This document shows positions 51,912 through 59,661 of a DNA stretch of 64,000 nt, one piece after another. The notes beneath the pieces were generated by a model. It had not been told where the DNA came from, did not search any database, and saw nothing but the letters and a program-made list of their open reading frames with translations. The DNA is from Halorubrum sp. CBA1229 (GTDB lineage: Archaea; Halobacteriota; Halobacteria; Halobacteriales; Haloferacaceae): contig NZ_CP054585.1 in NCBI RefSeq assembly GCF_003721435.2, positions 558,001 through 622,000 of the forward strand, given 5' to 3'. A program made the position numbers and the translations under genes. Each line of letters starts with the position of its first letter. The first letter of the stretch is position 1.

Positions 51912-52030
51912 CGAAGCAACCGAACGCGGCGAGGATGCCGAAACAACTGAACGGAAGGAACGCCGAAACGACCGAACGCAAAGCGCGTCGAAACGGTCAA
52001 ACGTAGAGAGGGCCGAAGCAGCCGGAACGA
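51912..52030. repeat. 25-bp degenerate tandem repeat, 5 units
   Basis: Units start at 51912, 51939, 51964, 51989 and 52014, each beginning CGAARCRRYC and continuing with a short AACG. Spacing is exactly 25 bp after the first unit of 27. It lies in the 393-bp spacer upstream of ppsA; no gene is seen there. Confidence 0.75.
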
Positions 52031-52114
52031 CGAACCGTCCGTCGGTTCGTACACCGACGTACGCACCTATTCAGTGTATACTTACTTTCTGACAGACGAA
52101 ACCGATCCGGTAAC

Positions 52115-52135
52115 GTGTTACAGCAGCTGTAACAC
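52115..52135. other. 21-bp palindrome
   Basis: GTGTTACAG and CTGTAACAC form perfect arms around CAG, 16 bp downstream of the stop codon at 52152 (minus strand). It could be a terminator hairpin or an operator; no T-run follows. Confidence 0.6.
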
Positions 52136-52151
52136 CGTTCACCGCGAGCGG

Positions 52152-52877
52152 TCACTCGGCGGCGAGCCGCTCGCGCTCCGCGCGGAGGAGCCGCTCCCAG
52201 ACGCCGAACAGCCGGCTGTTCAGGCCGTAGCGGTCGTTCACCCGGCGGACCCACGCGTCGTCCGCGAACAGGAGGCGCTGGAACCGCCGGACGCGCGGCG
52301 AGAGCGACTCACGGTCGCCGCCGTAGTACGACAGCGACTCCTCGCGCGTTTGCTCGACGAGAGCGGCCGGGACGTCGATCCCGTCGGCCGCGGCGGCGTG
52401 GGCGAACCACTCCAAGTGGAGCAGCGCGTCGGCCAGCAGGAAGCGGTCGCGGAACCCCGAGACGCCGGCGAGCGCCGGCCGCCCGTCGATCGTCACGTCC
52501 TGTGGTCGAGAGAACCGGGGCGCCGTCGCCGTCACGCCGGCCGTCCCCGCGATCACCGCGGCGACGCGTCGGAGCCGCCAGTCGCCGTACCGCACGGGCG
52601 GGAGCAGCGCGAGCTCGTACCACGTCGGAAGCCACTCGCAGTACGGTTCGGAGAAGGCGCCGTCGGCGAGGAGCGTCGCCGTCACCGACCGCGCCTCGGC
52701 CGGCGACAGGGTCGCGTGGTCGGTCCGGAGCCGGTCGGCGACCCGCACGCCGTCGAGCGCGTCGACGCCGTCGAAGCCCATGCCCTCGGCGACGTGACGG
52801 GTGTACGCGCGGCTCGCCGCGTACCAGTCGGCGAAGTCGGCGGGCGCCGTCAGCCGGAGGAGTTGAAGGACCGTGAT
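52152..52877 (-). CDS. Uncharacterised helical protein, start codon unclear
   Basis: A helix-rich protein of 211-242 aa with no family I recognise. It has many aromatic residues (PTWYELALLPPVRYGDWRLRR, LLHLEWFAHAAAADG, LFADDAWVRRVNDRYGLNSRLFG). Sequence character suggests that it begins ITVLQLLRLTAPADFADWYAAS, but the codon there (52875-52877) is ATC, and no ATG, GTG or TTG occurs nearby in frame. The first standard start is the ATG at 52781, which would remove 32 well-structured residues. It follows the ParA-linked gene on the same strand. Confidence 0.7.
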   Translation of the reverse strand: MTVLQLLRLTAPADFADWYAASRAYTRHVAEGMGFDGVDALDGVRVADRLRTDHATLSPAEARSVTATLLADGAFSEPYCEWLPTWYELALLPPVRYGDWRLRRVAAVIAGTAGVTATAPRFSRPQDVTIDGRPALAGVSGFRDRFLLADALLHLEWFAHAAAADGIDVPAALVEQTREESLSYYGGDRESLSPRVRRFQRLLFADDAWVRRVNDRYGLNSRLFGVWERLLRAERERLAAE

Positions 52878-52936
52878 GCTCGCGGTACGCCCGCGAGCGG
52901 CAAAACCGCTCCGTTCAGCGATTCGGCCCGCCTGGT

Positions 52937-53623
52937 TCAGCGGTCGAGTTCCCGGTCGGTTTCGGCCGCGAGGTCGGCGTCGGTGCCGCGAGCGGGGTCG
53001 TCCGCAGGGTCGGCGTCGCCGTCGGCGGGGTCGTCCGCGAGCGCCCCGTCGAGCCCCCACTCGTCGGCGCGCTCGGCCGCCTCCGCGCGGGCCTGCTCGC
53101 GGATCGCCTCGATCCGGTCGTCGTCCGCGAGGAACGCCGCGACGGCGTCGGCGTCGTCCGCCTCCAGGTCGGCCAATCGCTCGTCGGGCGCCGCCTCGCG
53201 GGTGCGGTCGGCGAGCGTCGGGTCGTCCGCGAGCTCCGTCGCCGCCGCGCCCGGCGCGACGCGGAGCGCGTCCGTCTCGTGGGCCGCCTCGAGGCCGTCG
53301 CCGTCGACCGCGTACAGCTCGACGCGGTACGGGCCGGGCACCGCGAGCTCCGCCAGCGCGTCGGGGCCACCGCTGTCGGTCACCGTGTTGTACGCGAGTA
53401 CCGGGACCCCGTCGGCGAACGTGAGGACGCCGCGCGCGTCCCCCTCCAGGAGGAGCGTCTCCTGCGGGACGAGCGTCGCGTACCCGGTCAGCCCGCGGTC
53501 CAGCGCCCGCGAGAGCGTCGTGGCCACGTCGGAGACGACCCGCGACCGGAGGAGGGTGCCGCGGGGGATCCGGAGCTCGGGCGCCTCGCCTGCCCCGCTC
53601 GTCCCGCCGGCTGGGCCGGTCAT
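52937..53623 (-). CDS. Uncharacterised partner of the ParA-type ATPase
   Basis: A 228-aa protein. Residues 15-115 look like a folded domain (IPRGTLLRSRVVSDVATTLSR, TGYATLVPQETLLLEGDARGVLTF, VELYAVDG). The rest is highly acidic and Ala/Asp-rich, probably disordered, with a helix DRIEAIREQARAEAAERADEWG. Its ATG overlaps the stop of the ATPase gene (ATGA), so the two are coupled and probably act together, for example as ATPase and adaptor. Function unknown. Confidence 0.8.
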   Translation of the reverse strand: MTGPAGGTSGAGEAPELRIPRGTLLRSRVVSDVATTLSRALDRGLTGYATLVPQETLLLEGDARGVLTFADGVPVLAYNTVTDSGGPDALAELAVPGPYRVELYAVDGDGLEAAHETDALRVAPGAAATELADDPTLADRTREAAPDERLADLEADDADAVAAFLADDDRIEAIREQARAEAAERADEWGLDGALADDPADGDADPADDPARGTDADLAAETDRELDR

Positions 53624-54387
53624 GGCGTGTCGGGCACGACCGCGCTCCGAAAGCGGTCCGCGACCGCGTCGCCATCGCCGTCGCGCACGTCGAGCCGGGC
53701 CGCCGCCCGCCGGTAGCGAGCGGCGGCGTCGCTCTCCGGCGCGTGCGCGAGGAGCGGCTTCCCGGCGCGGCGCGCCTCGCGGACCACGTCGCTGTCGGGA
53801 ACCCGCGCGAGCACCGGCCCGCCGAAGTGACGCTCTGCCTGCTCGGCCACGTCGGCGGCGTCGTCCCGGACCTTGTTGAACAGGACGCCGGCGGTCTCCG
53901 TGCCGTACGAGCGGGCGTACTCCTGAACCTTCAGGCCGTCCGAGAGCGCCGGGATCGTCGGCTCGACGACGACGACGACCCGGTCCGCGAGGACGACCGG
54001 GAGCACCGCCGACTTCGAGCCGAGCGCGGCCGGCGAGTCGAGCAGGAGCACGTCGGTGTCGCTCGCGAGCTCGGCGACCACGTCGCGGAGGCGACTCGGC
54101 TCCGCGGCCTCGAAGCCCGCGAGCGACGTGCCGCAGGGGACCACGGAGAGCCCGAACCGGTCGTACGTCGCCTCGGCGACGTCGGTCGCGGTCCCCTCGA
54201 CGAGCAGGTCGTGGAGGGTGACCGCCGCGTCGTCGAGCCCGGCGTGAAAGAGGAGGTTCGCCATCCCGGTGTCGGCGTCGACGACGGTGACGTCGTGCTC
54301 GTCGGCCAACGCCAATCCGAGCGCGAGCGTGCTCGTCGTCTTGCCCGTGCCGCCCTTTCCGCTGGCGACCGCGAACGCCTCGACCAT
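53620..54387 (-). CDS. MinD/ParA-family ATPase
   Basis: A 255-aa deviant Walker-A ATPase. The motif is AVASGKGGTGKTTSTLALGLAL, with VVDADTGMANLLFHAGL (A') and VLLLDSPAALGSKSA (Walker B) following. Haloarchaea hold several MinD paralogues that place archaella, chemoreceptors or other polar structures. The linked gene at 52937 would be its specific partner. A short amphipathic C-terminal helix is possible but not clear. The ATG at 54387 is at the conserved N-terminus. Confidence 0.9.
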   Translation of the reverse strand: MVEAFAVASGKGGTGKTTSTLALGLALADEHDVTVVDADTGMANLLFHAGLDDAAVTLHDLLVEGTATDVAEATYDRFGLSVVPCGTSLAGFEAAEPSRLRDVVAELASDTDVLLLDSPAALGSKSAVLPVVLADRVVVVVEPTIPALSDGLKVQEYARSYGTETAGVLFNKVRDDAADVAEQAERHFGGPVLARVPDSDVVREARRAGKPLLAHAPESDAAARYRRAAARLDVRDGDGDAVADRFRSAVVPDTP

Positions 54388-54502
54388 GCGCCCACCTGAC
54401 CGGGCGCTCGGCTAAAGCCTGTCCATCGCGGGAGCCGATCGCCGCGGAGCCGGTCCGGATCCCACGGGACAGCGTTTTGCCGTTCGGCACCGACGATCGA
54501 CC

Positions 54503-55798
54503 ATGTCGACCGTCATCGACGCGGACGCGTTCCGCGACAGGATCGACGAGCGTCGACGCGGCGAGCGCTCGTTCGCCCTCGTCGACACGCGGCCCCGCGA
54601 GAGCTACGAGAGCTGGCGGATCGCCGACTCGATCCACTACTTCTACAAGCCGTTCCACGAGTTCGACGTCGACGACTTCGAGGCCGAGACCGGGCTCGGG
54701 CCCGACGACGCGATCGTCACGGCCTGCGCGAAGGGGAAGGCCTCGCTCGACTTCGCCGAAAAGCTGGAAGCGGCTGGCTACGACGACGTCACGGTCGTCG
54801 CGGACGGGATGCGCGGCTGGTCGGGCGTGTACGACCGGACCGAAGTCCCGCTCCCCGACGCGGGCGACGACCCGCTCGATATCGTCCAGATCCAGCGGCG
54901 CGCGAAGGGGTGTCTCGGCTACCTCGTGGTGGGGGGACGGTCGACTGATGCGGAGGTAGGCTCCGATGGCTCCGACCGCGTCGCCATCGCCGTCGACGTC
55001 TCCCGGCACGGCGACGAGTGGCGGGAGGCGGCCGCCGAGCGCGACGCGACGATCGCGGCGGTCCTCGACACGCACGTCCACGCCGACCACCTCTCCGGCG
55101 GCCGGGACCTCGCCGACGAGCTCGGGGTGCCGTACCACCTCCCGGCGGCGGCCGCCGAGCGCGACGTGGCGTACGACTTCGAGCCGCTCGCGCGCAACGA
55201 GACGCTCGACGTCGGCGGCGTGGACGTGAAGGCGCTCGCGACCCCCGGCCACACCGACGACGGCGCGAGCTACCTCGTTGGCCGGTCGGCGCTGCTCACC
55301 GGCGACACGCTGTTCACTGACAGCGTCGGTCGAACGGAGCTGCAGTTCGCGGCGGGCGGCGAGGAGGAGGACGGCGACGACGCAGCGGGAGGCGGAGAGA
55401 AGGGCGGAAGCGAAACCGCCGGCGCGGCGACCGGCGCCGAACGCCTCTACGACTCCCTGCACGGGACGCTGCTCGCCGAGCCCGACGCGGTCGTCGTCTG
55501 TCCCGGTCACTTCGCGGTCGCGAACGACGGCACGACCGGCGACGTCGTGCCCGGCGAGCCGGTGACGACGACGGTGGGCGCGGCGCGCCGGGGGCTCGAC
55601 GTGCTCGGGCTCGACCGCGAGGCGTTCGTGGAGCGCATTACGGCGACGCTGCCGGAGAAGCCGCCGAACTACGAGTCGGTTATCGCCGCGAACCGCGGCG
55701 TCGAATCGCCCCCGGACGAGACCGCGGCCATCGAGTTAGAGCTGGGTCCGAACCGGTGCGCGGCGGACGCCGGCGGCGAGTCGACGGCGGACGACTGA
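54503..55798 (+). CDS. Rhodanese-metallo-beta-lactamase fusion hydrolase
   Basis: A 431-aa fusion. Residues 5-115 are a rhodanese domain with the sulphur-carrying Cys in VTACAKGKASLDFA. Residues 120-400 are an MBL-fold hydrolase of the persulfide-dioxygenase/glyoxalase II type with THVHADHLSGG, ATPGHTDDGASYLVG, TGDTLFTDSVGR and VCPGHFAVA. An Asp/Glu/Gly-rich insertion of about 35 residues interrupts the MBL domain near 290-325. The combination suggests persulfide handling; the order rhodanese-MBL is the reverse of many bacterial persulfide dioxygenase fusions. Confidence 0.9.
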   Translation: MSTVIDADAFRDRIDERRRGERSFALVDTRPRESYESWRIADSIHYFYKPFHEFDVDDFEAETGLGPDDAIVTACAKGKASLDFAEKLEAAGYDDVTVVADGMRGWSGVYDRTEVPLPDAGDDPLDIVQIQRRAKGCLGYLVVGGRSTDAEVGSDGSDRVAIAVDVSRHGDEWREAAAERDATIAAVLDTHVHADHLSGGRDLADELGVPYHLPAAAAERDVAYDFEPLARNETLDVGGVDVKALATPGHTDDGASYLVGRSALLTGDTLFTDSVGRTELQFAAGGEEEDGDDAAGGGEKGGSETAGAATGAERLYDSLHGTLLAEPDAVVVCPGHFAVANDGTTGDVVPGEPVTTTVGAARRGLDVLGLDREAFVERITATLPEKPPNYESVIAANRGVESPPDETAAIELELGPNRCAADAGGESTADD

Positions 55799-55813
55799 AC
55801 CGTCGGTCGTCAG

Positions 55814-56095
55814 TCACTCATCGTCCGGCCGGTTCGCGATCCGGTCCGCGAGCTCCCTCGCGGCGGCGACGTGGTCGTCGGCCTCGGCGTCGTCGGTCCC
55901 GTCGACCTCCGCGAGCAGCGTCCGGATCTCGCCCGCCCGTCGGACGACGGTTTCCTCGTCGGCCCCGGCGGCGATCTCCGCGGCCAGCGCCTGCGCCTCG
56001 CCGATTCGCCAGCCGGCCTCGCGCTCCACGGGGCGCTCCTCGGTGGCTGCGAGGTGCTCGTGTAGCGCCGCGACCGGATCGAACTCGTCGGTCAC
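55814..56095 (-). CDS. Small acidic helical protein
   Basis: A 93-aa acidic all-helical protein of unknown function: FDPVAALHEHLAATEE, RIGEAQALAAEIAAG, VVRRAGEIRTLLAEVDG, HVAAARELADRIANR. It has no Cys and no membrane segment. It converges with the rhodanese-MBL gene and follows the gene at 56111 by 15 bp on the same strand. Confidence 0.72.
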   Translation of the reverse strand: MTDEFDPVAALHEHLAATEERPVEREAGWRIGEAQALAAEIAAGADEETVVRRAGEIRTLLAEVDGTDDAEADDHVAAARELADRIANRPDDE

Positions 56096-56110
56096 TGCAC
56101 CGTCACCACG

Positions 56111-56383
56111 CTATTCGTCGTGGATGAAGACGAGCCGCTTCGTCTCGGTGTTACAGAGACAGAGGTCGATCCCGTCGCGGGTGGCGCCGATCTGCTGCCA
56201 GCCGTGGTCGCTGACGAACAGCGTCTGGAACACGCCGCGGTCACAGTCGGGGTTCGGGCAGCCGACGCCCGCGGCGTTCTTATAAACGGTCGTCCCCCCG
56301 CCGGAGCTCTGGCGCACCAGGCCGTCGCGCAGCGAGCGGAACTCCTCGGCAGACATCGGTCCGTCCGTGTCTTCGTCTCCCAT
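56111..56383 (-). CDS. Small zinc-binding-like protein
   Basis: A 90-aa protein with two Cys pairs, VGCPNPDCDRGVFQTL (near residue 42) and LCLCNTETKRLVFIHDE at the C-terminus, so a zinc-binding domain is likely. It begins with an acidic region (MGDEDTDGPMSAEEF). I know no function. The ATG at 56383 is chosen; MSAEEF is an alternative start nine codons on. Confidence 0.78.
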   Translation of the reverse strand: MGDEDTDGPMSAEEFRSLRDGLVRQSSGGGTTVYKNAAGVGCPNPDCDRGVFQTLFVSDHGWQQIGATRDGIDLCLCNTETKRLVFIHDE

Positions 56384-56444
56384 ACGTTCGCGTTCGCGGG
56401 CCACGATATATAAACCGACGGGCCGCGACGACCGGAGTCACAGC

Positions 56445-56526
56445 CGACGAGGAGACAGTCCGCCTCACCGACGAGGAGACAATCCGCCTCACCGACGAGG
56501 GGACAGTCCGCCTCACCGACGAGGGC
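56445..56526. repeat. 24-bp tandem repeat, 3 full units plus a part
   Basis: Units at 56445, 56469 and 56493 read CGACGAGGAGACAGTCCGCC then TCAC, with one or two changes; a partial fourth reaches the stop codon of endonuclease V at 56527. Confidence 0.9.
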
Positions 56527-57459
56527 TCAGTCGCGCTCGCGCTTCGCGACGTCCGCGTACGCGTCCGCGATCCGGGTCGGCTCGGGCAGCTTGTACCCCG
56601 CACACAGCGCCTCGACCAGGTCGGCGGCCGTCTCGGCCGAGACCCGGTGCCCGGGGCTCACGTACAGGGGGTTCACCCGACGGCTGTTCGGGTACTGGCG
56701 CGACTGGACGGCGTGGCCGATCACGGTTCCCGCGTCCGGGTCCGCCGTCTCCACCGACTCGTCCGCGCGGATCGGCGTCCGCCACCCCGCCGGCCGCTCG
56801 TCGGTCGGCTCGTCGGGCTCGCCGCACAGCAGGCTCTTCGCGACGCCGACGCTCGGGACGTCCAGCAGGACGCCGACGTGCGTCGCGATGCCGGCCTCCC
56901 GGAAGTGGATCCGGCCGGAGCCGTCACAGACCAACAGGTCGGGGTCGGCCTCCAGCGCGTCGAGCGCCGCCAGCATCGGCTCCCCCTCGCGGAACGCGAG
57001 GAGGCCCGGAACGTACGGGATCGAGAGCGGCGTGGTCGCGCTGGCGTACTCGATCACGTCGCCGTCGCGGATCGCGACCGCGGCGGAGACCGCCTCGTCC
57101 GCGCCGTCGTCCGGCGTCAGGAACGCCTGATCGATGCCGACGACCACGGGGGCGTCCGGGTCGGTGCCGGCGGACAGGCCGGGGTCGATCCGCGACTGCG
57201 ATCCGGCGTCACTCGCGCCCGCTTCCGGACGGACGGGCGGGAGACCGTCCGTGAGATCGGCGGGCTCGTCGACCGCGACCGCGGCCGGGTCGACGGCGTG
57301 GTCGTCCGCGAACGTCGCCGTCGCGGCCAGCTCGCGCTGGAGCGACTCCATCTCCGTCCGCGAGAGCGCGGGGTCCGGGAGGAACTCGGGGCGCGCGACG
57401 GCGTCCGGGTCGTTCGGCGTCGAGCGCGACGGAGTCGGCGACGAGTCCGGCGGCGTCAT
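56527..57459 (-). CDS. nfi: Endonuclease V
   Basis: A 310-aa endonuclease V that nicks DNA near deoxyinosine. Conserved blocks: VVVGIDQAFL (first Asp), SIPYVPGLLAFREGEPML, CDGSGRIHFREAGIATHVGVLL (second Asp, His), SVGVAKSLL and NPLYVSPGHRVS. The first 90 residues before the core are longer than in bacterial enzymes and acidic. The rhomboid gene lies upstream with the two coding regions touching (57459/57460), so both share a transcript. Confidence 0.92.
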   Translation of the reverse strand: MTPPDSSPTPSRSTPNDPDAVARPEFLPDPALSRTEMESLQRELAATATFADDHAVDPAAVAVDEPADLTDGLPPVRPEAGASDAGSQSRIDPGLSAGTDPDAPVVVGIDQAFLTPDDGADEAVSAAVAIRDGDVIEYASATTPLSIPYVPGLLAFREGEPMLAALDALEADPDLLVCDGSGRIHFREAGIATHVGVLLDVPSVGVAKSLLCGEPDEPTDERPAGWRTPIRADESVETADPDAGTVIGHAVQSRQYPNSRRVNPLYVSPGHRVSAETAADLVEALCAGYKLPEPTRIADAYADVAKRERD

Positions 57460-58431
57460 TTAAAAACGACCGCCGGGACCGCCCGGCCCGCCAGGCCCGC
57501 CGGGACCGCCCGGTCCGCGCACGCCGCCCATATTCATCCCGCCGGGACCGCCCGCGGACCGCGCGAGGCTCTCGTTGCGCTTCCCGAACGCGAGCCCGAT
57601 CGCGAAGCCGATCAGGTGCGCGAGATGCGCGATGCCGCCGACGCCGCCCGTGCCGGACTGGATCACGAGCACCGCCGAGACGATCGCGATCCCCCACGTC
57701 AGGTATTTGATCTTCATCGGAATCACGAAGAAGAGGAGGACCTGCATGTTCGGGCGCCACACGGTGAGCACGCCGAGGATCGCGAAGCCGGCGCCGCTGG
57801 CCCCGAGCACGCCCGTCGTCGGGGCGTTCGTCGCGATCGCGAACAGGACGTGGCCGAGGCCGGCGAGGATCCCGGCGCCGAAGAAGAACCCGACGAAGCG
57901 GCGGGAACCGACCGCGCGCTCGACGAGCGGGCCGAAGAACAGGATGACGATGCTGTTTCCGATGATGTGGAACAGCTGTATCCGGGAGTGGGAGAGGACG
58001 GAGGTGAACCACGTCCAGACGTTGCCGATCGCGTCCGACCGGAGGACGAAGATCTGGCTGTGGGCGGCCTCGCCGAGCGTGAGCGTCACGACCCACTGCG
58101 CGAGGAAGGTGATCCACATGGCCGCCAGCAGAGCGTACGTCGCGTTGCCGCGGACGTAGCTCACGATCCCGCCCGTGCTCGTCTCTCGGTCGATGCGTCG
58201 CTTGACGCGGTCCGTGATACCCGCGGACGCGTCGCCGGAGGCGCTCGCCCCGCCGGATTCGACGCTCTCGTCGAACCCGCTGTCGAACACGCCGCCCGGG
58301 TCGTTCCACTCGGCGAGCCCGGGGCAGTCGTGGTTCTCCGGCAGTCGGTGCTCGGCGCAGAACGTCTGGCCGCACCGGTCACACTGGTACGGGAGGTTCT
58401 CGTACTCCCCACACACGTCGCACGTCGCCAT
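57460..58431 (-). CDS. Rhomboid intramembrane serine protease with AN1-type zinc finger
   Basis: A 323-aa membrane protease. The N-terminus is an AN1-like zinc finger (CDVCGEYENLPYQCDRCGQTFC... HRLPENHDC). Six membrane segments follow from about residue 100; the catalytic Ser is in LGASGAGFAILG and the His in HLAHLIGFAIG, with HIIGNSIVILFFG as the oxyanion-type region. The tail repeats GGPGGPGG. Zinc-finger plus rhomboid is a frequent haloarchaeal arrangement; substrates are unknown. Confidence 0.93.
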   Translation of the reverse strand: MATCDVCGEYENLPYQCDRCGQTFCAEHRLPENHDCPGLAEWNDPGGVFDSGFDESVESGGASASGDASAGITDRVKRRIDRETSTGGIVSYVRGNATYALLAAMWITFLAQWVVTLTLGEAAHSQIFVLRSDAIGNVWTWFTSVLSHSRIQLFHIIGNSIVILFFGPLVERAVGSRRFVGFFFGAGILAGLGHVLFAIATNAPTTGVLGASGAGFAILGVLTVWRPNMQVLLFFVIPMKIKYLTWGIAIVSAVLVIQSGTGGVGGIAHLAHLIGFAIGLAFGKRNESLARSAGGPGGMNMGGVRGPGGPGGPGGPGGPGGRF

Positions 58432-58515
58432 TACCTCCCCTTACGGGGGCGCTCCTAAAGCGGTTTGGCTCTCGGACTTGGTCTGCGGAAAGTCGGACGG
58501 TGAGCGAGGCGCCCA

Positions 58516-58870
58516 TTTATAAATCCAGTACGGTGTTGCGTCGGCTGCTACTGGCGCGGGGCCGCCTCATCATTTATGAATCATCGATGACGCGGTGGAC
58601 ACCTCCAAAGCCCCAGCCGCGAGGGCTCGCGCGACTCGCTGCGCTCCTCGCTCGCTCGTTTCACTCGCTCTCTGCGGTGCTTACGTCGTCGTGCTTCGCC
58701 CTCGCAGCTGCCCCTTTGAGTCCCACCCCGCACGGCACCGCAGCCTCACGCCTCCCCAGCCTCGTCGGTGGTCCTCCGCTTCGCTCCGGACCACCGACTC
58801 CCTCGCGCGGGCGGTTCGCGCCGCTTCGCGGCGCTCACCGGCGCACGCCACCGCGGTCTATTTATAAATA
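58516..58870 (+). repeat. Dispersed repeat, long copy C (TTTATAAA-bounded)
   Basis: A roughly 355-bp intergenic block bounded by TTTATAAAT (58516) and ATTTATAAATAG (58860). On the plus strand it holds CTCCAAAGCCCCAGCC (58603-58618), the body CGCGACTCGCTGCGCTCCTCG, CCCCTTTGAG and CTCCCCAGCCTCG, and ends GCCACCGCGGTCTATTTATAAA. The order equals that of copy A in reverse. A frame from 58595 (MDTSKAPAARARAT...) matches the one in copy A over about 88 residues with a one-codon gap. No other gene is seen in the 440-bp spacer. Confidence 0.82.
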
Positions 58871-58872
58871 GT

Positions 58873-59577
58873 TCACTCGCCAGTCCCGCCCTCTCGCAGT
58901 CCGTCGACGAGCCGACGGAGCGTCGCGAGCGGGTACTGGCCGGGCGCGGTCGCGTTCGCGGGGTCGACGGGCGCGTAGCCGATCTTCGAGCCGTAGAGCG
59001 GCGTGACGGCGCGGGTGTGGCGGCCGGGCTCGCCCATGCACATCGTCGCGACGCGGTGGCCGGCCTCGGTCGCCTCGTGGGTCGCCTCGATCATCGCGAG
59101 CGCGTCCGTCGGCGCGCTCGCGGTCGTCGCCAGCTTCCCCACGTCGCCCTCGCTCGCCGCGTCGGCGAGGAGGTCGACGAGCGCCGCGGGCTCGGGCGTG
59201 GACTCGAAGTCGTGGACCGAGACGACGACGCTGACGTCCTCCTCGCGGGCCGTGTCGCGGAGCGCGGTCGCGTGCGACCGCTCGCCTTCGGGCGCGTTAC
59301 CGCGGAGGGCCGCGAGCTCGACGTCGACCGCGGCGACCGCGTCGTCTCCGAGCGCGGTCGAGAGCGCGTCGTACCGCCCCAGGTCCGCGGCCTCGCCGCC
59401 CTCCCACGACGCGCGGTTCGTGACGAGCAGCGGGAGCTCGCCGTCGTACGCGTCGAGCTGGACGAGCGGGGCGTCCGCGAGGTCCATCCGGAACTCCACG
59501 GCGTCGGCGTGCTCGCGGGCGCGCGGCTCCTCCGAGAGGTCGGCCGTGCTCGCGGTCAGGACGAACTCCTCGAACAT
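58873..59577 (-). CDS. aroD: 3-dehydroquinate dehydratase, type I
   Basis: A 234-aa type I dehydroquinase of the shikimate pathway. The Schiff-base Lys lies in GDVGKLATTASAP and the catalytic His in VVVSVHDFESTP; VEFRMDLAD and GSKIGYAPVDPA complete the substrate site. Its stop codon lies only 2 bp from the end of repeat copy C, so the repeat forms its direct 3' flank. Confidence 0.93.
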   Translation of the reverse strand: MFEEFVLTASTADLSEEPRAREHADAVEFRMDLADAPLVQLDAYDGELPLLVTNRASWEGGEAADLGRYDALSTALGDDAVAAVDVELAALRGNAPEGERSHATALRDTAREEDVSVVVSVHDFESTPEPAALVDLLADAASEGDVGKLATTASAPTDALAMIEATHEATEAGHRVATMCMGEPGRHTRAVTPLYGSKIGYAPVDPANATAPGQYPLATLRRLVDGLREGGTGE

Positions 59578-59661
59578 ACGCGAGGCTTCCGGGGGCGGGG
59601 AGTTAACTGTGTGCGTCCGGGGCGGAAACGGGGTCGCCGGACGAACGGAGAACGCGGGGCC

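Noticed and set aside
51912-52030. Possible CRISPR remnant because of regular 25-bp spacing
   Set aside because: There are no variable spacers of 30-40 bp; units touch each other.
52115-52135. Palindrome as a ppsA operator
   Set aside because: It lies 350 bp from the ppsA start and only 16 bp after another gene's stop; a 3'-end hairpin is at least as likely, so it is listed only as a palindrome.
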